DNA of 40,698 nt from Ascidiaceihabitans sp. (GTDB lineage: Bacteria; Pseudomonadota; Alphaproteobacteria; Rhodobacterales; Rhodobacteraceae): assembly GCA_028388995.1 (NCBI GenBank), contig JAOEQC010000015.1, positions 1 to 40,698 of the forward strand, in the 5' to 3' direction. The translations under genes and the position numbers were made by a program. This document shows positions 17,489 through 25,617 of the stretch, piece by piece; within the stretch, counting starts at the first letter, position 1, and every line of letters starts with the position of its first letter. The notes below the pieces were generated by a model. It made no database searches, was not told the origin of the DNA, and saw only the letters and a program-made list of their open reading frames with translations.

Positions 17489-17689
17489 ATGTTTGGTCGT
17501 TTGTTCTTGGATCACCCGCGCAGCGTCGATGAGAGCTATTTTGAGCACCTGTTGTTTGCAGGTGGCTTTGCGCTGCGTTTATTGGGGGCAGGAGTAGCGA
17601 CGCTGGTGCACGCGTTGGTCCCATGTCTGTTTGAAAAGACTGCAAGCCAGATGATCACGCAAATGCATGATCAAATTCACAATCGTTGA
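17489..17689 (+). CDS. DUF6356 family small protein
   Basis: A 66-residue protein with the pattern F-L-D-H-P-R-S-V near the N terminus, E-S-Y-F-E-H-L, a hydrophobic stretch with G-A-G-V-A-T-L-V-H-A-L-V-P and an amphipathic C-terminal helix, matching a small family common in Alphaproteobacteria (DUF6356). The single hydrophobic segment could be membrane-associated. A GGAG ribosome-binding site lies 7 bases before the ATG at 17489. Function unknown. Its TGA directly abuts the stop codon of the converging HD-domain gene. Confidence 0.8.
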   Translation: MFGRLFLDHPRSVDESYFEHLLFAGGFALRLLGAGVATLVHALVPCLFEKTASQMITQMHDQIHNR

Positions 17690-18271
17690 TCAGTTGGCAG
17701 TCTTAAAAAAGGCAGATATTTTAACGCGTGCGTAATCCCAAAGAGCTGGCGCACCGATCTTGATCTTTGAGCCAACACGATCTTCGATCATTTGTTCGGT
17801 AACGTTGTAGTCTGTCCAGCTGCCACCACCGGCTGCGAGGTTCAGCATCGGGGGTTGGAAGCGATCCAATGATTTTGCGAATTGTGCATCATCTGTTTCT
17901 GCGGCCTCAAACTCTTCCCAAATAGCACGAAGTTCATCGCACAGGTCATTGGGAAGTAATCCAAATATGCGATCTGCAGCAATTTGTTCGGCGGCTTCCA
18001 TTGCGGCCACATCGACGTCGTCAAAAATCGGATTGTCACCTGCATCGATCTCAACCAGATCATGTAGGATCAGCATTTTAATTACGCGCGCGATATCCAC
18101 GCCTGATTTGGCCTGATCAGACAGCACCAGCGCATATAGCGTCAGGTGCCATGAATGTTCGGCACTATTTTCCGCACGCGAGTGGTCTGCAAGTACAGTT
18201 GCGCGATCAATAGATTTGAGTTTGTCCGCCTCATTAAGAAAGGCGATTTGCTGGTCTAGACGGGCTGTCAT
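17690..18271 (-). CDS. HD domain phosphohydrolase (YfbR/HDDC2-like)
   Basis: A 193-residue metal-dependent phosphohydrolase. The HD ligands are visible: H39 in E-N-S-A-E-H-S-W-H, the H70-D71 pair in L-H-D-L-V-E-I-D-A-G-D, and a later Asp in S-L-D-R-F-Q-P. This pattern belongs to the group that includes YfbR-type 5'-deoxynucleotidases and eukaryotic HDDC2, so hydrolysis of a nucleoside monophosphate is likely, but the substrate is inferred. It is probably co-transcribed with the small gene upstream (18291-18527). Its stop touches that of the converging gene. Confidence 0.88.
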   Translation of the reverse strand: MTARLDQQIAFLNEADKLKSIDRATVLADHSRAENSAEHSWHLTLYALVLSDQAKSGVDIARVIKMLILHDLVEIDAGDNPIFDDVDVAAMEAAEQIAADRIFGLLPNDLCDELRAIWEEFEAAETDDAQFAKSLDRFQPPMLNLAAGGGSWTDYNVTEQMIEDRVGSKIKIGAPALWDYARVKISAFFKTAN

Positions 18272-18290
18272 CTATATCTGCCTGCCTAAC

Positions 18291-18527
18291 TTATTCAGCT
18301 TTGTTGGCGCTGTGCGCCTTGATTTGTTTTGCTAAGAAGTCGCGCCCTAGAATTTGGGCCATCCGCGTACGGATGGCCGTCAAAAATGCTTCTTCCAGCG
18401 TTTGGTTGGATGCGCCTAAAACTTCACCAACCTTCATAAACAGACGGTCGCCGCCAACCTCTTTTCGGACGGCTAGACATTCAACAGCCAGTTTGTTGGC
18501 CATTTTTGTTACTGCTGGATCACTCAA
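18291..18527 (-). CDS. small helical protein of unknown function
   Basis: A 78-residue, mostly helical, soluble protein with a basic C-terminal tail (K-A-H-S-A-N-K-A-E). No family is recognised. The start is not certain: a TTG immediately follows the TAA of the upstream hydrolase gene (TAATTG), which would couple translation; an ATG eight codons in is the alternative. The tight packing between the hydrolase and the HD gene suggests one operon of three genes, and the size and codon use look like a real gene. Confidence 0.7.
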   Translation of the reverse strand: MSDPAVTKMANKLAVECLAVRKEVGGDRLFMKVGEVLGASNQTLEEAFLTAIRTRMAQILGRDFLAKQIKAHSANKAE

Positions 18528-19181
18528 TTAGCGGGTGTTTTCAGTCAAGCGGCGCTTCACGTAGTCAGTGGTGTGACCGATCATCGTGTCCAGGTGTGGT
18601 TCTTCAAAGAAGTGGCCAGCACCTTCAACTTCGGTGTGTGTGACAGTGATGCCTTTTTGCTCATGCAACTTTCCAACAAGGGTGTGGGTGTCTGCAGGCG
18701 GTGCCACGCGGTCAGCTGTACCGTTGATGACCAAGCCAGAAGACGGGCAGGGTGCAAGGAACGAGAAGTCATACATGTTCGCAGGTGGCGCAACCGAGAT
18801 GAAACCAGTAATTTCGGGGCGCCGCATGAGCAATTGCATGCCAATCCAAGCGCCAAACGAGAAACCAGCAACCCAGCAATGCTTGGAGTTGTTGTTCATC
18901 GATTGAAGGTAATCCAGCGCAGATGCTGCATCCGACAATTCGCCAATACCTTGATCGTATTCGCCTTGCGAACGGCCAACACCGCGAAAGTTGAAGCGAA
19001 GGACTGTGAACCCCATATTGTAAAAGGCATAATGCAGTGAGTGCACAACCTTTTGGTTCATAGTGCCACCAAATTGCGGGTGCGGGTGCAAAACGATCGC
19101 GATCGGTGCGTCACGTTCTTTTTGAGGGTGGTAGCGGCCTTCAAGGCGGCCTTCGGGTCCAGGGAAAATGACCTCGGGCAT
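18528..19181 (-). CDS. alpha/beta hydrolase
   Basis: A 217-residue cytosolic serine hydrolase. The nucleophile elbow is G-F-S-F-G with Ser108. The acid is in N-G-T-A-D-R-V-A-P and the catalytic His in G-A-G-H-F-F near residue 190. The oxyanion region has H-P-H-P-Q-F-G-G-T-M-N near residues 32-42, and N-F-R-G-V-G-R-S-Q-G is also conserved. This matches a compact group of bacterial hydrolases (COG2945 type) with esterase-like activity; the physiological substrate is unknown. It is divergently transcribed from the iscR-suf operon and shares a 170-bp intergenic region with it. Confidence 0.9.
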   Translation of the reverse strand: MPEVIFPGPEGRLEGRYHPQKERDAPIAIVLHPHPQFGGTMNQKVVHSLHYAFYNMGFTVLRFNFRGVGRSQGEYDQGIGELSDAASALDYLQSMNNNSKHCWVAGFSFGAWIGMQLLMRRPEITGFISVAPPANMYDFSFLAPCPSSGLVINGTADRVAPPADTHTLVGKLHEQKGITVTHTEVEGAGHFFEEPHLDTMIGHTTDYVKRRLTENTR

Positions 19182-19225
19182 GAGCGTCCTTGCATTTTTG
19201 AGTTCAACGGATGGTGGTTCAATTC

Positions 19226-19262
19226 TTGACGAATATAACCGGTTACCTTAGAACGTTTCTAA
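19226..19262 (+). promoter_or_regulatory. suf promoter with Irr-type iron control element (ICE box)
   Basis: TTAGAA-CGT-TTCTAA at 19248-19262 is a perfect inverted repeat and matches the ICE consensus (TTTAGAA-N3-TTCTAAA) bound by the haem-responsive regulator Irr in Alphaproteobacteria. It overlaps the -10 position (TAGAAC, 19249-19254) of a promoter whose -35 is TTGACG at 19226-19231 with a 17-bp spacer, so binding should repress the operon. A second 10-bp palindrome (TAACCGGTTA, 19236-19245) lies between the two elements. Confidence 0.75.
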
Positions 19263-19354
19263 ATTACATGCGCGCAGGGCTTGCGCGTTTGTTGCGATGT
19301 ATGGCGTTGCGTGCGAAACGTCAATCAAATCTAGCGAAAGCAAGGGATTTTGCG

Positions 19355-19813
19355 ATGAAACTGTCGACGAAAGGACGCTATGCAATGGTTGCGTTGGCTG
19401 ACATCGCGTTGCAGCCCGAGGAGAATCTGGTGAGCCTCGGCGATATCGCTGAACGTCAGAGCATCTCACTACCTTACCTTGAGCAATTGTTCGTGAAGTT
19501 GCGCCGCTCTGAGTTGGTTTCGTCTGTGCGTGGCCCAGGTGGCGGTTATCGTCTGGCCCGTTCACCGTCCGACATCCGGGTTGTGGACATTTTGTCTGCT
19601 GTCGATGAGTCCGTTGATGCGATGCACAAGGGGGCTGGTGCATCTGGTGGTACTTCGGGTTCACGTGCGCAGTCCTTGACCAATCGGTTGTGGGAAGGCC
19701 TAAGCGCGAATGTTTATGTGTATTTGCACCAAACGCGGTTGTCGGATGTGATTTCCAATGAGTTGGCGCCGTGCCCGGCTGTTCCAAATCTGTTTGATGT
19801 TGTGGATGTTTGA
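19355..19813 (+). CDS. iscR: Rrf2 family iron-sulfur regulator (IscR-like)
   Basis: A 152-residue Rrf2/IscR-type regulator: M-K-L-S-T-K-G-R-Y-A-M at the start, a winged helix with S-L-P-Y-L-E-Q-L-F as recognition helix and G-P-G-G-G-Y-R-L-A as wing. In E. coli IscR three Cys and one His in the middle bind a [2Fe-2S] cluster; here that stretch (about residues 88-105) has none of the cysteines, and the only Cys is near residue 140. A single-Cys IscR that still binds a cluster has been described in Rhodobacter sphaeroides, so this may be the same type. An in-frame start at 19211 was rejected because the family always begins M-K-L-S-T-K-G and an AAGGGA site precedes 19355. First gene of the suf operon. 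Confidence 0.9.
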   Translation: MKLSTKGRYAMVALADIALQPEENLVSLGDIAERQSISLPYLEQLFVKLRRSELVSSVRGPGGGYRLARSPSDIRVVDILSAVDESVDAMHKGAGASGGTSGSRAQSLTNRLWEGLSANVYVYLHQTRLSDVISNELAPCPAVPNLFDVVDV

Positions 19814-19888
19814 TCTGTTGAAAGGGGGCCAGTCCCCGTCCTGCGGTTTTCCCCGGAGTTTGTTTTGTAAGATGAAGAGGGATGTGTC

Positions 19889-20938
19889 GTGAGCCGAGTG
19901 TACTTCGATCATAATGCGACAACGCCTTTGCGCGATGCGGCGCGTGCGGCGATGGTGACCGCTATGGATGTTGTGGGGAATCCTTCTTCTGTGCATACCG
20001 AGGGGCGTGCAGCCAAGATGATGGTCGAGCGCGCCCGTGTGCAGGTTGCTGAGTTGGTCGGCTGTTTGCCGACACAAATTGTTTTTACCGGGTCAGCGAC
20101 TGAGGCGGCTGCTTTGGCGGTTGCTCAGAAAGATCGTCATGGTGGTCAGTTTGTATCGTTGGAGACCGAACATGATTGTTTTTTAGCTTGGGATGAGGCA
20201 GCAAAGGAGGGTCCTGCTTTGTACGCGATTTCTGCGGCTAATTCTGAGACTGGAGTTATGAAGCCAGCAGTGGTTTCAAACGTGAGCGTATCTGGTGCCG
20301 TGGTGTGCGATATCACGCAGATCGCTGGGAAGATGCCCGTGATATATGATGAAAGTGGCAAGCCGTCTTACATGATCCTGTCCGCGCATAAGTTGGGTGG
20401 CCCTAAAGGTGTTGGGGCGCTGGTTAACTTTACCGCAGATGATCCACTGGCGATTTTGCGTGGTGGTGGGCAAGAAATGGGCCGTCGTTCTGGAACCGAA
20501 AATGTTATTGGTATCGCTGGATTTGGCGCGGCGGCAGTCGCGGCTAGGAAAGATGTAGCCAATGGTGCATGGGAACGGGTTGCGAAACTTAGAAATATTC
20601 TAGAGAAGGCCCTTGAGACCGCGTCAAAGAAGGCTATTTTTGTTGGGAATGACCAACAACGCTTACCGAACACTTCTTGCATCCTGACACCGGGATGGAA
20701 GGGAGAGACGCAGGTGATGCAAATGGATTTGGCTGGCTTTGCAGTTTCTGCGGGCTCTGCTTGCTCATCGGGCAAAGTGCGCGCCAGTCGCGTCCTGACG
20801 GCGATGGGCTATGAAGATGAGTTGGCAGCTTGTGCGATCCGTGTGTCGCTAGGGTTGTCAAATACTGAAGATGAAATTCTGCGCTTTGCCGATGTTTGGG
20901 CGCAAAAACTTAAGAAACATGAGGCACGCGCGGCGTAA
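19889..20938 (+). CDS. cysteine desulfurase (NifS/IscS type)
   Basis: PLP-dependent enzyme that takes sulfur from cysteine as a persulfide for cluster assembly. The 349-residue product has F-D-H-N-A-T-T-P at the start, the PLP lysine K168 in S-A-H-K-L-G-G, and the catalytic Cys C292 in S-A-G-S-A-C-S-S-G, a class I (IscS/NifS) loop, unlike the SufS encoded further down. It starts at GTG (19889) with an AGAGGGA ribosome-binding site. At 349 residues it is shorter than IscS (about 400), but similar short copies lead the suf operons of Rhodobacteraceae. It lies 75 bases after iscR and 30 bases before sufB. Confidence 0.93.
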   Translation: MSRVYFDHNATTPLRDAARAAMVTAMDVVGNPSSVHTEGRAAKMMVERARVQVAELVGCLPTQIVFTGSATEAAALAVAQKDRHGGQFVSLETEHDCFLAWDEAAKEGPALYAISAANSETGVMKPAVVSNVSVSGAVVCDITQIAGKMPVIYDESGKPSYMILSAHKLGGPKGVGALVNFTADDPLAILRGGGQEMGRRSGTENVIGIAGFGAAAVAARKDVANGAWERVAKLRNILEKALETASKKAIFVGNDQQRLPNTSCILTPGWKGETQVMQMDLAGFAVSAGSACSSGKVRASRVLTAMGYEDELAACAIRVSLGLSNTEDEILRFADVWAQKLKKHEARAA

Positions 20939-20968
20939 CGCTGTGAGCCAACAAGAGGAAATCTGAGC

Positions 20969-22468
20969 ATGGACAATATGGTCAAAGATGGCGTCGATCA
21001 GGATACCGTCGACGCAGTACGCGAAGTTGGTGGAGCCTATAAGCACGGGTGGAACACTGACATTGAAATGGAATACGCCCCAAAGGGTCTTTCCACAGAT
21101 ATCGTGCGTTTGATTTCTGAAAAGAATGAAGAACCTGAGTGGATGCTGGAGTGGCGTTTGGCCGCTTATGATCGTTGGTTGAAGTTGGAAGAGCCTGATT
21201 GGGCGATGGTCGACTACCCCAAAATCGATTTCCAAGACCAGTATTATTATGCCCGTCCAAAATCTATGGAAGTGAAGCCAAAGTCATTGGATGAGGTCGA
21301 TCCTAAATTGTTGGAAACCTACAAAAAGCTAGGCATTCCCTTGAAAGAACAAGCATTGCTTGCTGGTGTTGAAGCACCAGAAGGCGAACGTAAGGTTGCT
21401 GTGGATGCGGTGTTTGACTCAGTTTCTGTTGGCACAACCTTTAAGGACGAGCTGCTGAAGGCGGGCGTGATTTTTTGCTCAATCTCAGAGGCAATCAAAG
21501 ACTACCCTGAATTGGTTAAAAAGTACCTTGGTACCGTGGTTCCTGTCTCAGATAACTACTATGCTACTTTGAATTCTGCCGTGTTCTCCGATGGGTCGTT
21601 CGTTTACATCCCGCCAAACACACGTTGCCCAATGGAGCTGTCCACGTATTTCCGCATCAATGCAGAAAACACGGGTCAGTTTGAGCGCACGTTGATCATC
21701 GCCGACAAGGGTTCCTACGTTTCATACCTTGAGGGCTGTACAGCACCGCAACGAGATATCGCGCAATTGCACGCCGCTGTTGTTGAGTTGGTTCTGCTGG
21801 ACGACGCTGAAATCAAGTACTCAACCGTTCAAAACTGGTTTCCAGGGGATGAGAATGGCAAGGGCGGCATCTATAACTTCGTGACGAAACGTGCGGATTG
21901 TCGTGGTGATCGTTCAAAAGTGATGTGGACCCAAGTTGAAACCGGTTCTGCCGTCACTTGGAAATACCCGTCCTGTGTATTGCGCGGCGATGACAGCCAA
22001 GGCGAGTTCTATTCAATCGCCATTGCGAACAACATGCAGCAGGCTGACACGGGCACCAAAATGATCCACCTGGGCAAACGCACCAAGTCGCGCATTGTGT
22101 CCAAAGGTATCTCTGCAGGCAAGGCCCAGAACACATATCGTGGGCTGGTTTCTATGCACCCTAAAGCAAAGGAATCGCGCAACTATACACAGTGTGACAG
22201 CTTGTTGATCGGTGATAAATGCGGGGCGCACACGGTGCCGTATATCGAGGTGAAAAATAATTCATCACGCGTTGAGCACGAAGCCACCACGTCCAAAGTC
22301 GATGACGATCAGCTGTTCTATTGCCGCTCGCGCGGAATGGACGAAGAAGAGGCGGTTGCCTTGGTCGTCAACGGGTTCTGCAAGGACGTGCTTCAGGCAC
22401 TTCCGATGGAATTCGCGATGGAAGCACAGGCGCTTGTAGCAATTTCGCTTGAAGGGTCTGTTGGCTAA
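20969..22468 (+). CDS. sufB: Fe-S cluster assembly scaffold SufB
   Basis: Core scaffold of the SufBC2D complex, on which nascent iron-sulfur clusters are built. The 499-residue product shows the conserved SufB blocks: G-T-T-F-K-D-E-L near residue 155, [12 protein letters not shown] around 220, [10 protein letters not shown] near 432, and the C-terminal Y-C-R-S-R-G-M with the Cys that takes part in sulfur transfer. Length and motifs are normal. An AGAGGAAA site precedes the ATG. The following gene starts two bases after its stop. Confidence 0.97.
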   Translation: MDNMVKDGVDQDTVDAVREVGGAYKHGWNTDIEMEYAPKGLSTDIVRLISEKNEEPEWMLEWRLAAYDRWLKLEEPDWAMVDYPKIDFQDQYYYARPKSMEVKPKSLDEVDPKLLETYKKLGIPLKEQALLAGVEAPEGERKVAVDAVFDSVSVGTTFKDELLKAGVIFCSISEAIKDYPELVKKYLGTVVPVSDNYYATLNSAVFSDGSFVYIPPNTRCPMELSTYFRINAENTGQFERTLIIADKGSYVSYLEGCTAPQRDIAQLHAAVVELVLLDDAEIKYSTVQNWFPGDENGKGGIYNFVTKRADCRGDRSKVMWTQVETGSAVTWKYPSCVLRGDDSQGEFYSIAIANNMQQADTGTKMIHLGKRTKSRIVSKGISAGKAQNTYRGLVSMHPKAKESRNYTQCDSLLIGDKCGAHTVPYIEVKNNSSRVEHEATTSKVDDDQLFYCRSRGMDEEEAVALVVNGFCKDVLQALPMEFAMEAQALVAISLEGSVG

Positions 22469-22470
22469 TC

Positions 22471-23073
22471 ATGGTCGAGGAAGCCCACAAACGTCCAGAC
22501 CTCACAATACCGGAGGCCGAAGCAGATTTTTTGTGCCAGCATTATGAGGAAGCGGATGTGATCCTTGGATACGGATCGGGTGGTTCGACGGTTATGGCGT
22601 CTGAAATGGAAGGCAAGTACATCACAAGTGTCGAAAGCGACAAGGCGTGGTGGAAAATGATTATGGAATGGTTTGAAACCAATCCAGCATCAAACGGGTC
22701 CACTGTCGATATGCTTTATGCCGACATTGGACCAACCCGCGAGTGGGGGCATCCCAAGGATGAGCGCGCTTGAAAACAGTTTGCGCAGTAGTATCCGCTG
22801 GCTGTGTGGGAAATGGATAAGCTACGCGCCCCAGACGTTGTTTTGGTTGACGGGCGTTTCCGTGTCGGATGTGCCTTGGCCACGGCATACAATATAAAGC
22901 AGCTAACCGTGCTGCTGTTTGACGATTATACGCCACGTAAGTGGATGCACGCGACCGAGGGCTTTCTTGGTCAACCAGAAATTACGGGCCGTATGGCCAC
23001 GTTTAAACTTGAACCGCAGCCGTTCCCAACGGGACGTATGCTTGATATTATTGATTACATGCTGCGCCCATAA
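22471..23073 (+). pseudogene. conserved suf-operon gene interrupted by two in-frame stops
   Basis: A single reading frame of 200 codons runs from the ATG at 22471 to the TAA at 23071-23073, but is cut by a TGA (22771-22773) and a TAG (22789-22791). Both halves look coding and fit each other. The first half has V-I-L-G-Y-G-S-G-G-S-T, which recalls a SAM-methyltransferase-like nucleotide loop, and Y-I-T-S-V-E-S-D. The second half has D-V-V-L-V-D-G-R-F-R-V-G-C-A-L-A-T-A and L-L-F-D-D-Y. Genes of this kind sit between sufB and sufC in Rhodobacteraceae and are annotated as hypothetical. The TGA is one base from TGG, and a Trp fits the context. No frameshift is needed, and a GTG at 22804 could start the second half. 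Explanations are recent loss, a sequencing error, or two separate polypeptides. Confidence 0.75.
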
Positions 23074-23093
23074 TTGGGCAGTGAGGGAATAAA

Positions 23094-23849
23094 ATGCTGA
23101 AGATTGAAAACCTGCACGTCAAACTTGAAGACGAAGAAAAGCAAATCTTGAAAGGTGTGAACCTTGAGGTTGGCGCGGGCCAAGTGCACGCGATTATGGG
23201 CCCAAACGGTTCTGGTAAGTCCACGTTGTCCTATGTTTTGTCTGGCCGCGAAGGTTACGAAGTAACGGATGGCGAAGCGCATTTGGGTGACGTTGACTTG
23301 CTTGACATCGAACCAGAAGAGCGTGCGGCAGCTGGCCTGTTCTTGGCTTTCCAATACCCTGTAGAGATCCCAGGCGTTGGCAACATGACTTTCCTGCGCA
23401 CAGCCGTAAACGCACAGCGTAAAGCGCGCGGTGAAGAAGAAATGTCTGCCGCTGAATTCCTTAAAGTTGTTCGCGCAAAAGCGAGGACACTGAAAATCGA
23501 CTCTGACATGTTGAAGCGTCCAGTCAACGTTGGCTTTTCCGGTGGTGAGAAAAAGCGCAACGAGATTTTGCAGATGGCGATGCTTGAGCCAAAGATGTGC
23601 ATCTTGGACGAGACAGACTCGGGTCTAGATGTTGATGCGATGAAGTTGGTCTCTGAAGGCGTGAATGCTTTGCGTTCTGAAGGTCGCTCTTTTTTGGTCA
23701 TCACGCACTACCAGCGTCTTTTGGACCATATCAAGCCTGACGTGGTTCACATCATGGCAAACGGCCGTATCATCAAATCTGGCGGCCCGGAGTTGGCTTT
23801 AGAAGTTGAACAGAACGGTTACGCCGACATCTTGGCAGAGGTTTCCTAA
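23094..23849 (+). CDS. sufC: Fe-S cluster assembly ATPase SufC
   Basis: ABC-type ATPase of the SufBC2D complex; its ATP-driven dimerisation rearranges SufB and SufD during cluster assembly. The 251-residue product has Walker A G-P-N-G-S-G-K-S-T (residues 36-44), Q-loop F-L-A-F-Q-Y-P, signature F-S-G-G-E-K-K-R, Walker B C-I-L-D-E-T-D-S-G-L-D and switch His in I-T-H-Y-Q-R, all typical of SufC and distinct from transporter ATPases. Its stop overlaps the sufD start by one base (TAATG). It lies 20 bases after the interrupted gene. Confidence 0.98.
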   Translation: MLKIENLHVKLEDEEKQILKGVNLEVGAGQVHAIMGPNGSGKSTLSYVLSGREGYEVTDGEAHLGDVDLLDIEPEERAAAGLFLAFQYPVEIPGVGNMTFLRTAVNAQRKARGEEEMSAAEFLKVVRAKARTLKIDSDMLKRPVNVGFSGGEKKRNEILQMAMLEPKMCILDETDSGLDVDAMKLVSEGVNALRSEGRSFLVITHYQRLLDHIKPDVVHIMANGRIIKSGGPELALEVEQNGYADILAEVS

Positions 23850-25129
23850 TGAGCGCTGTTGCTGAAACGATGAATGTCACTGATGAGCGTTTGGCGGGTT
23901 TGACCCTGCCAGCGGGCGGATGGTCTGACGCGGCGCGCAAGGATGCTTTGTCACGTGTTCAGATGATGGGGTTGCCAAGCCGTCGTGACGAATATTGGAA
24001 ATTCACACGTCCAGACACACTGACCCAAGCGTTTGCTGTGCCCGCGGCCCTGTTTCACAATGATGAAGCAGCACTGTTTGATGACGTTGAACGCCTCAAA
24101 ATCGTATTTGTAGACGGTGTATTTGATGCGGATGCCTCTGATGATCTGTCACTTGAGGGTGTAAACATCGAACGTCTGGCATCTGCGGATACCGATATCC
24201 ATTGGGCCCGCGATATTTATGGTGTGCTAGAAACCAACGGTCAAAAGCCTGTTGAGCGTCCTTTGGCCGCCTTGAACACTGCCTTTGCAACGGATGGTGT
24301 TTTGATCCACGTGACGGGTGCAGCAAGCAAGCCGATCAACATGATCTACCTTCACAACTCGGAAACATCTGATGTGATGTTGCACAATGTGATCAAGTTG
24401 GATGCAGGCGCTAGCCTTACTGTTCTGGAAACAGGGCCCGCTGCAGCACGCCTCAACATGGTGACGGAAGTTGAAGTTGCTGACACCGCAGCGTTACATC
24501 ACATTCGTGCCCAAGGGCGCGACCACGAATGCCGCGCGGCGACGCATATTTTTGCACGTTTGGGCACTGAATCAGTGTTCAAATCCTTTACCCTGACTGC
24601 CAATGGCGTGATGACGCGCAACGAATGTGTCCTTGAGCTGACAGGTGACGATGCAAAAGCAACCGTTGGTGGCGCATGTGTAGGCGACGGTGATTTTCAC
24701 CACGACGACACAGTGTTCATCACCCATGACGCAGAAAACTGTGAAAGCCGCCAGGTGTTTAAAAAGGTTCTGCGAAACGGCGCGACAGGCGTTTTCCAAG
24801 GCAAAATCTTGGTCAAAGCCGGTGCGCAAAAGACCGATGGCTATCAGATCAGCCAATCGTTGCTTTTGGATGGTGACAGCCAGTTCTTGGCCAAGCCTGA
24901 GCTCGAAATCTACGCCGATGACGTGATCTGTTCACACGGATCCACCTCTGGTGCGATTGATGAAACCGCATTGTTTTATCTACAATCACGTGGGATCAGC
25001 AAGCCAGTCGCGACTGACTTGTTGACCCTGTCGTTCTTGGCTGAAGCCGTGGACGAGATCGAAGATGAAACACTGCGCGAGCAAATCAACCAACGCATGG
25101 CGTCTTGGTTGGAACGGCGTCGCGGCTGA
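23849..25129 (+). CDS. sufD: Fe-S cluster assembly protein SufD
   Basis: SufB paralogue that completes the SufBC2D scaffold. The 426-residue product begins with a helical N-terminal region, has R-R-D-E-Y-W-K-F-T-R-P near residue 50 (a SufD signature), then the beta-helix core, and ends with I-C-S-H-G-S-T-S-G-A-I-D and Y-L-Q-S-R-G-I, where the conserved His of SufD lies in the C-S-H-G motif. Length is normal. It overlaps sufC at the start and the first YIP1-like gene at the end by one base each, so the genes are translationally coupled. Confidence 0.97.
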   Translation: MSAVAETMNVTDERLAGLTLPAGGWSDAARKDALSRVQMMGLPSRRDEYWKFTRPDTLTQAFAVPAALFHNDEAALFDDVERLKIVFVDGVFDADASDDLSLEGVNIERLASADTDIHWARDIYGVLETNGQKPVERPLAALNTAFATDGVLIHVTGAASKPINMIYLHNSETSDVMLHNVIKLDAGASLTVLETGPAAARLNMVTEVEVADTAALHHIRAQGRDHECRAATHIFARLGTESVFKSFTLTANGVMTRNECVLELTGDDAKATVGGACVGDGDFHHDDTVFITHDAENCESRQVFKKVLRNGATGVFQGKILVKAGAQKTDGYQISQSLLLDGDSQFLAKPELEIYADDVICSHGSTSGAIDETALFYLQSRGISKPVATDLLTLSFLAEAVDEIEDETLREQINQRMASWLERRRG

Positions 25130-25617
25130 TGTCTGTTACTGCAGATATTAGGGCCAGCTATTGCGGACCGGGTCGCGTTGTGGCGCGGTTTTTGGGGCAG
25201 GGACGGCGTGAAGGTTTTGCGCTGAACATTCTACTGTTCGCATGCATCATGATGTTCATCGCGCAAGCTCCATACCAAGCACGCGAATCCCATTTCGATC
25301 CAGACGTTCCTTTGATGGCGCGGATGTATTGGAGCGCGTTTTTGTGGATCTTTTTGGTCCCGCTACTGCTCTATGGCTTTGCGGCCTTCATGTACGGCCT
25401 CGCACTTTTGGCAGGTCGCAACATCACAGGGTATGGCGTTCGTCTTAGCTTGTTTTGGGCGCTGCTTGCCAGCAGCCCGATGTTTTTGCTGTTGGGGTTA
25501 ATTGCAGCCTTCATCGGTCCAGGTGCTGGTTTGCAACTGGTCGGCATTCTATGGCTCGCCAACATCTTATGGTTTTGGATTGCAGGAATGCGCGCTGCAG
25601 AAAGTGTCGATCTATGA
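25129..25617 (+). CDS. YIP1-like membrane protein 1
   Basis: A 162-residue integral membrane protein with about four hydrophobic helices (near residues 30-50, 70-100, 110-135 and 140-155). Its layout resembles the YIP1 domain family. It starts at the ATG overlapping the sufD stop (TGATG) and its end overlaps the start of the next, similar membrane gene (ATGA). Paired YIP1-like genes between sufD and sufS are seen in Rhodobacteraceae. Their role in iron-sulfur metabolism is not known. Confidence 0.75.
   Translation: MSVTADIRASYCGPGRVVARFLGQGRREGFALNILLFACIMMFIAQAPYQARESHFDPDVPLMARMYWSAFLWIFLVPLLLYGFAAFMYGLALLAGRNITGYGVRLSLFWALLASSPMFLLLGLIAAFIGPGAGLQLVGILWLANILWFWIAGMRAAESVDL

Noticed and set aside
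19211-19354. N-terminal extension of the IscR-like protein
   Set aside because: The extended start would place 48 non-homologous residues, encoded over the promoter and ICE box, before the conserved M-K-L-S-T-K-G start.
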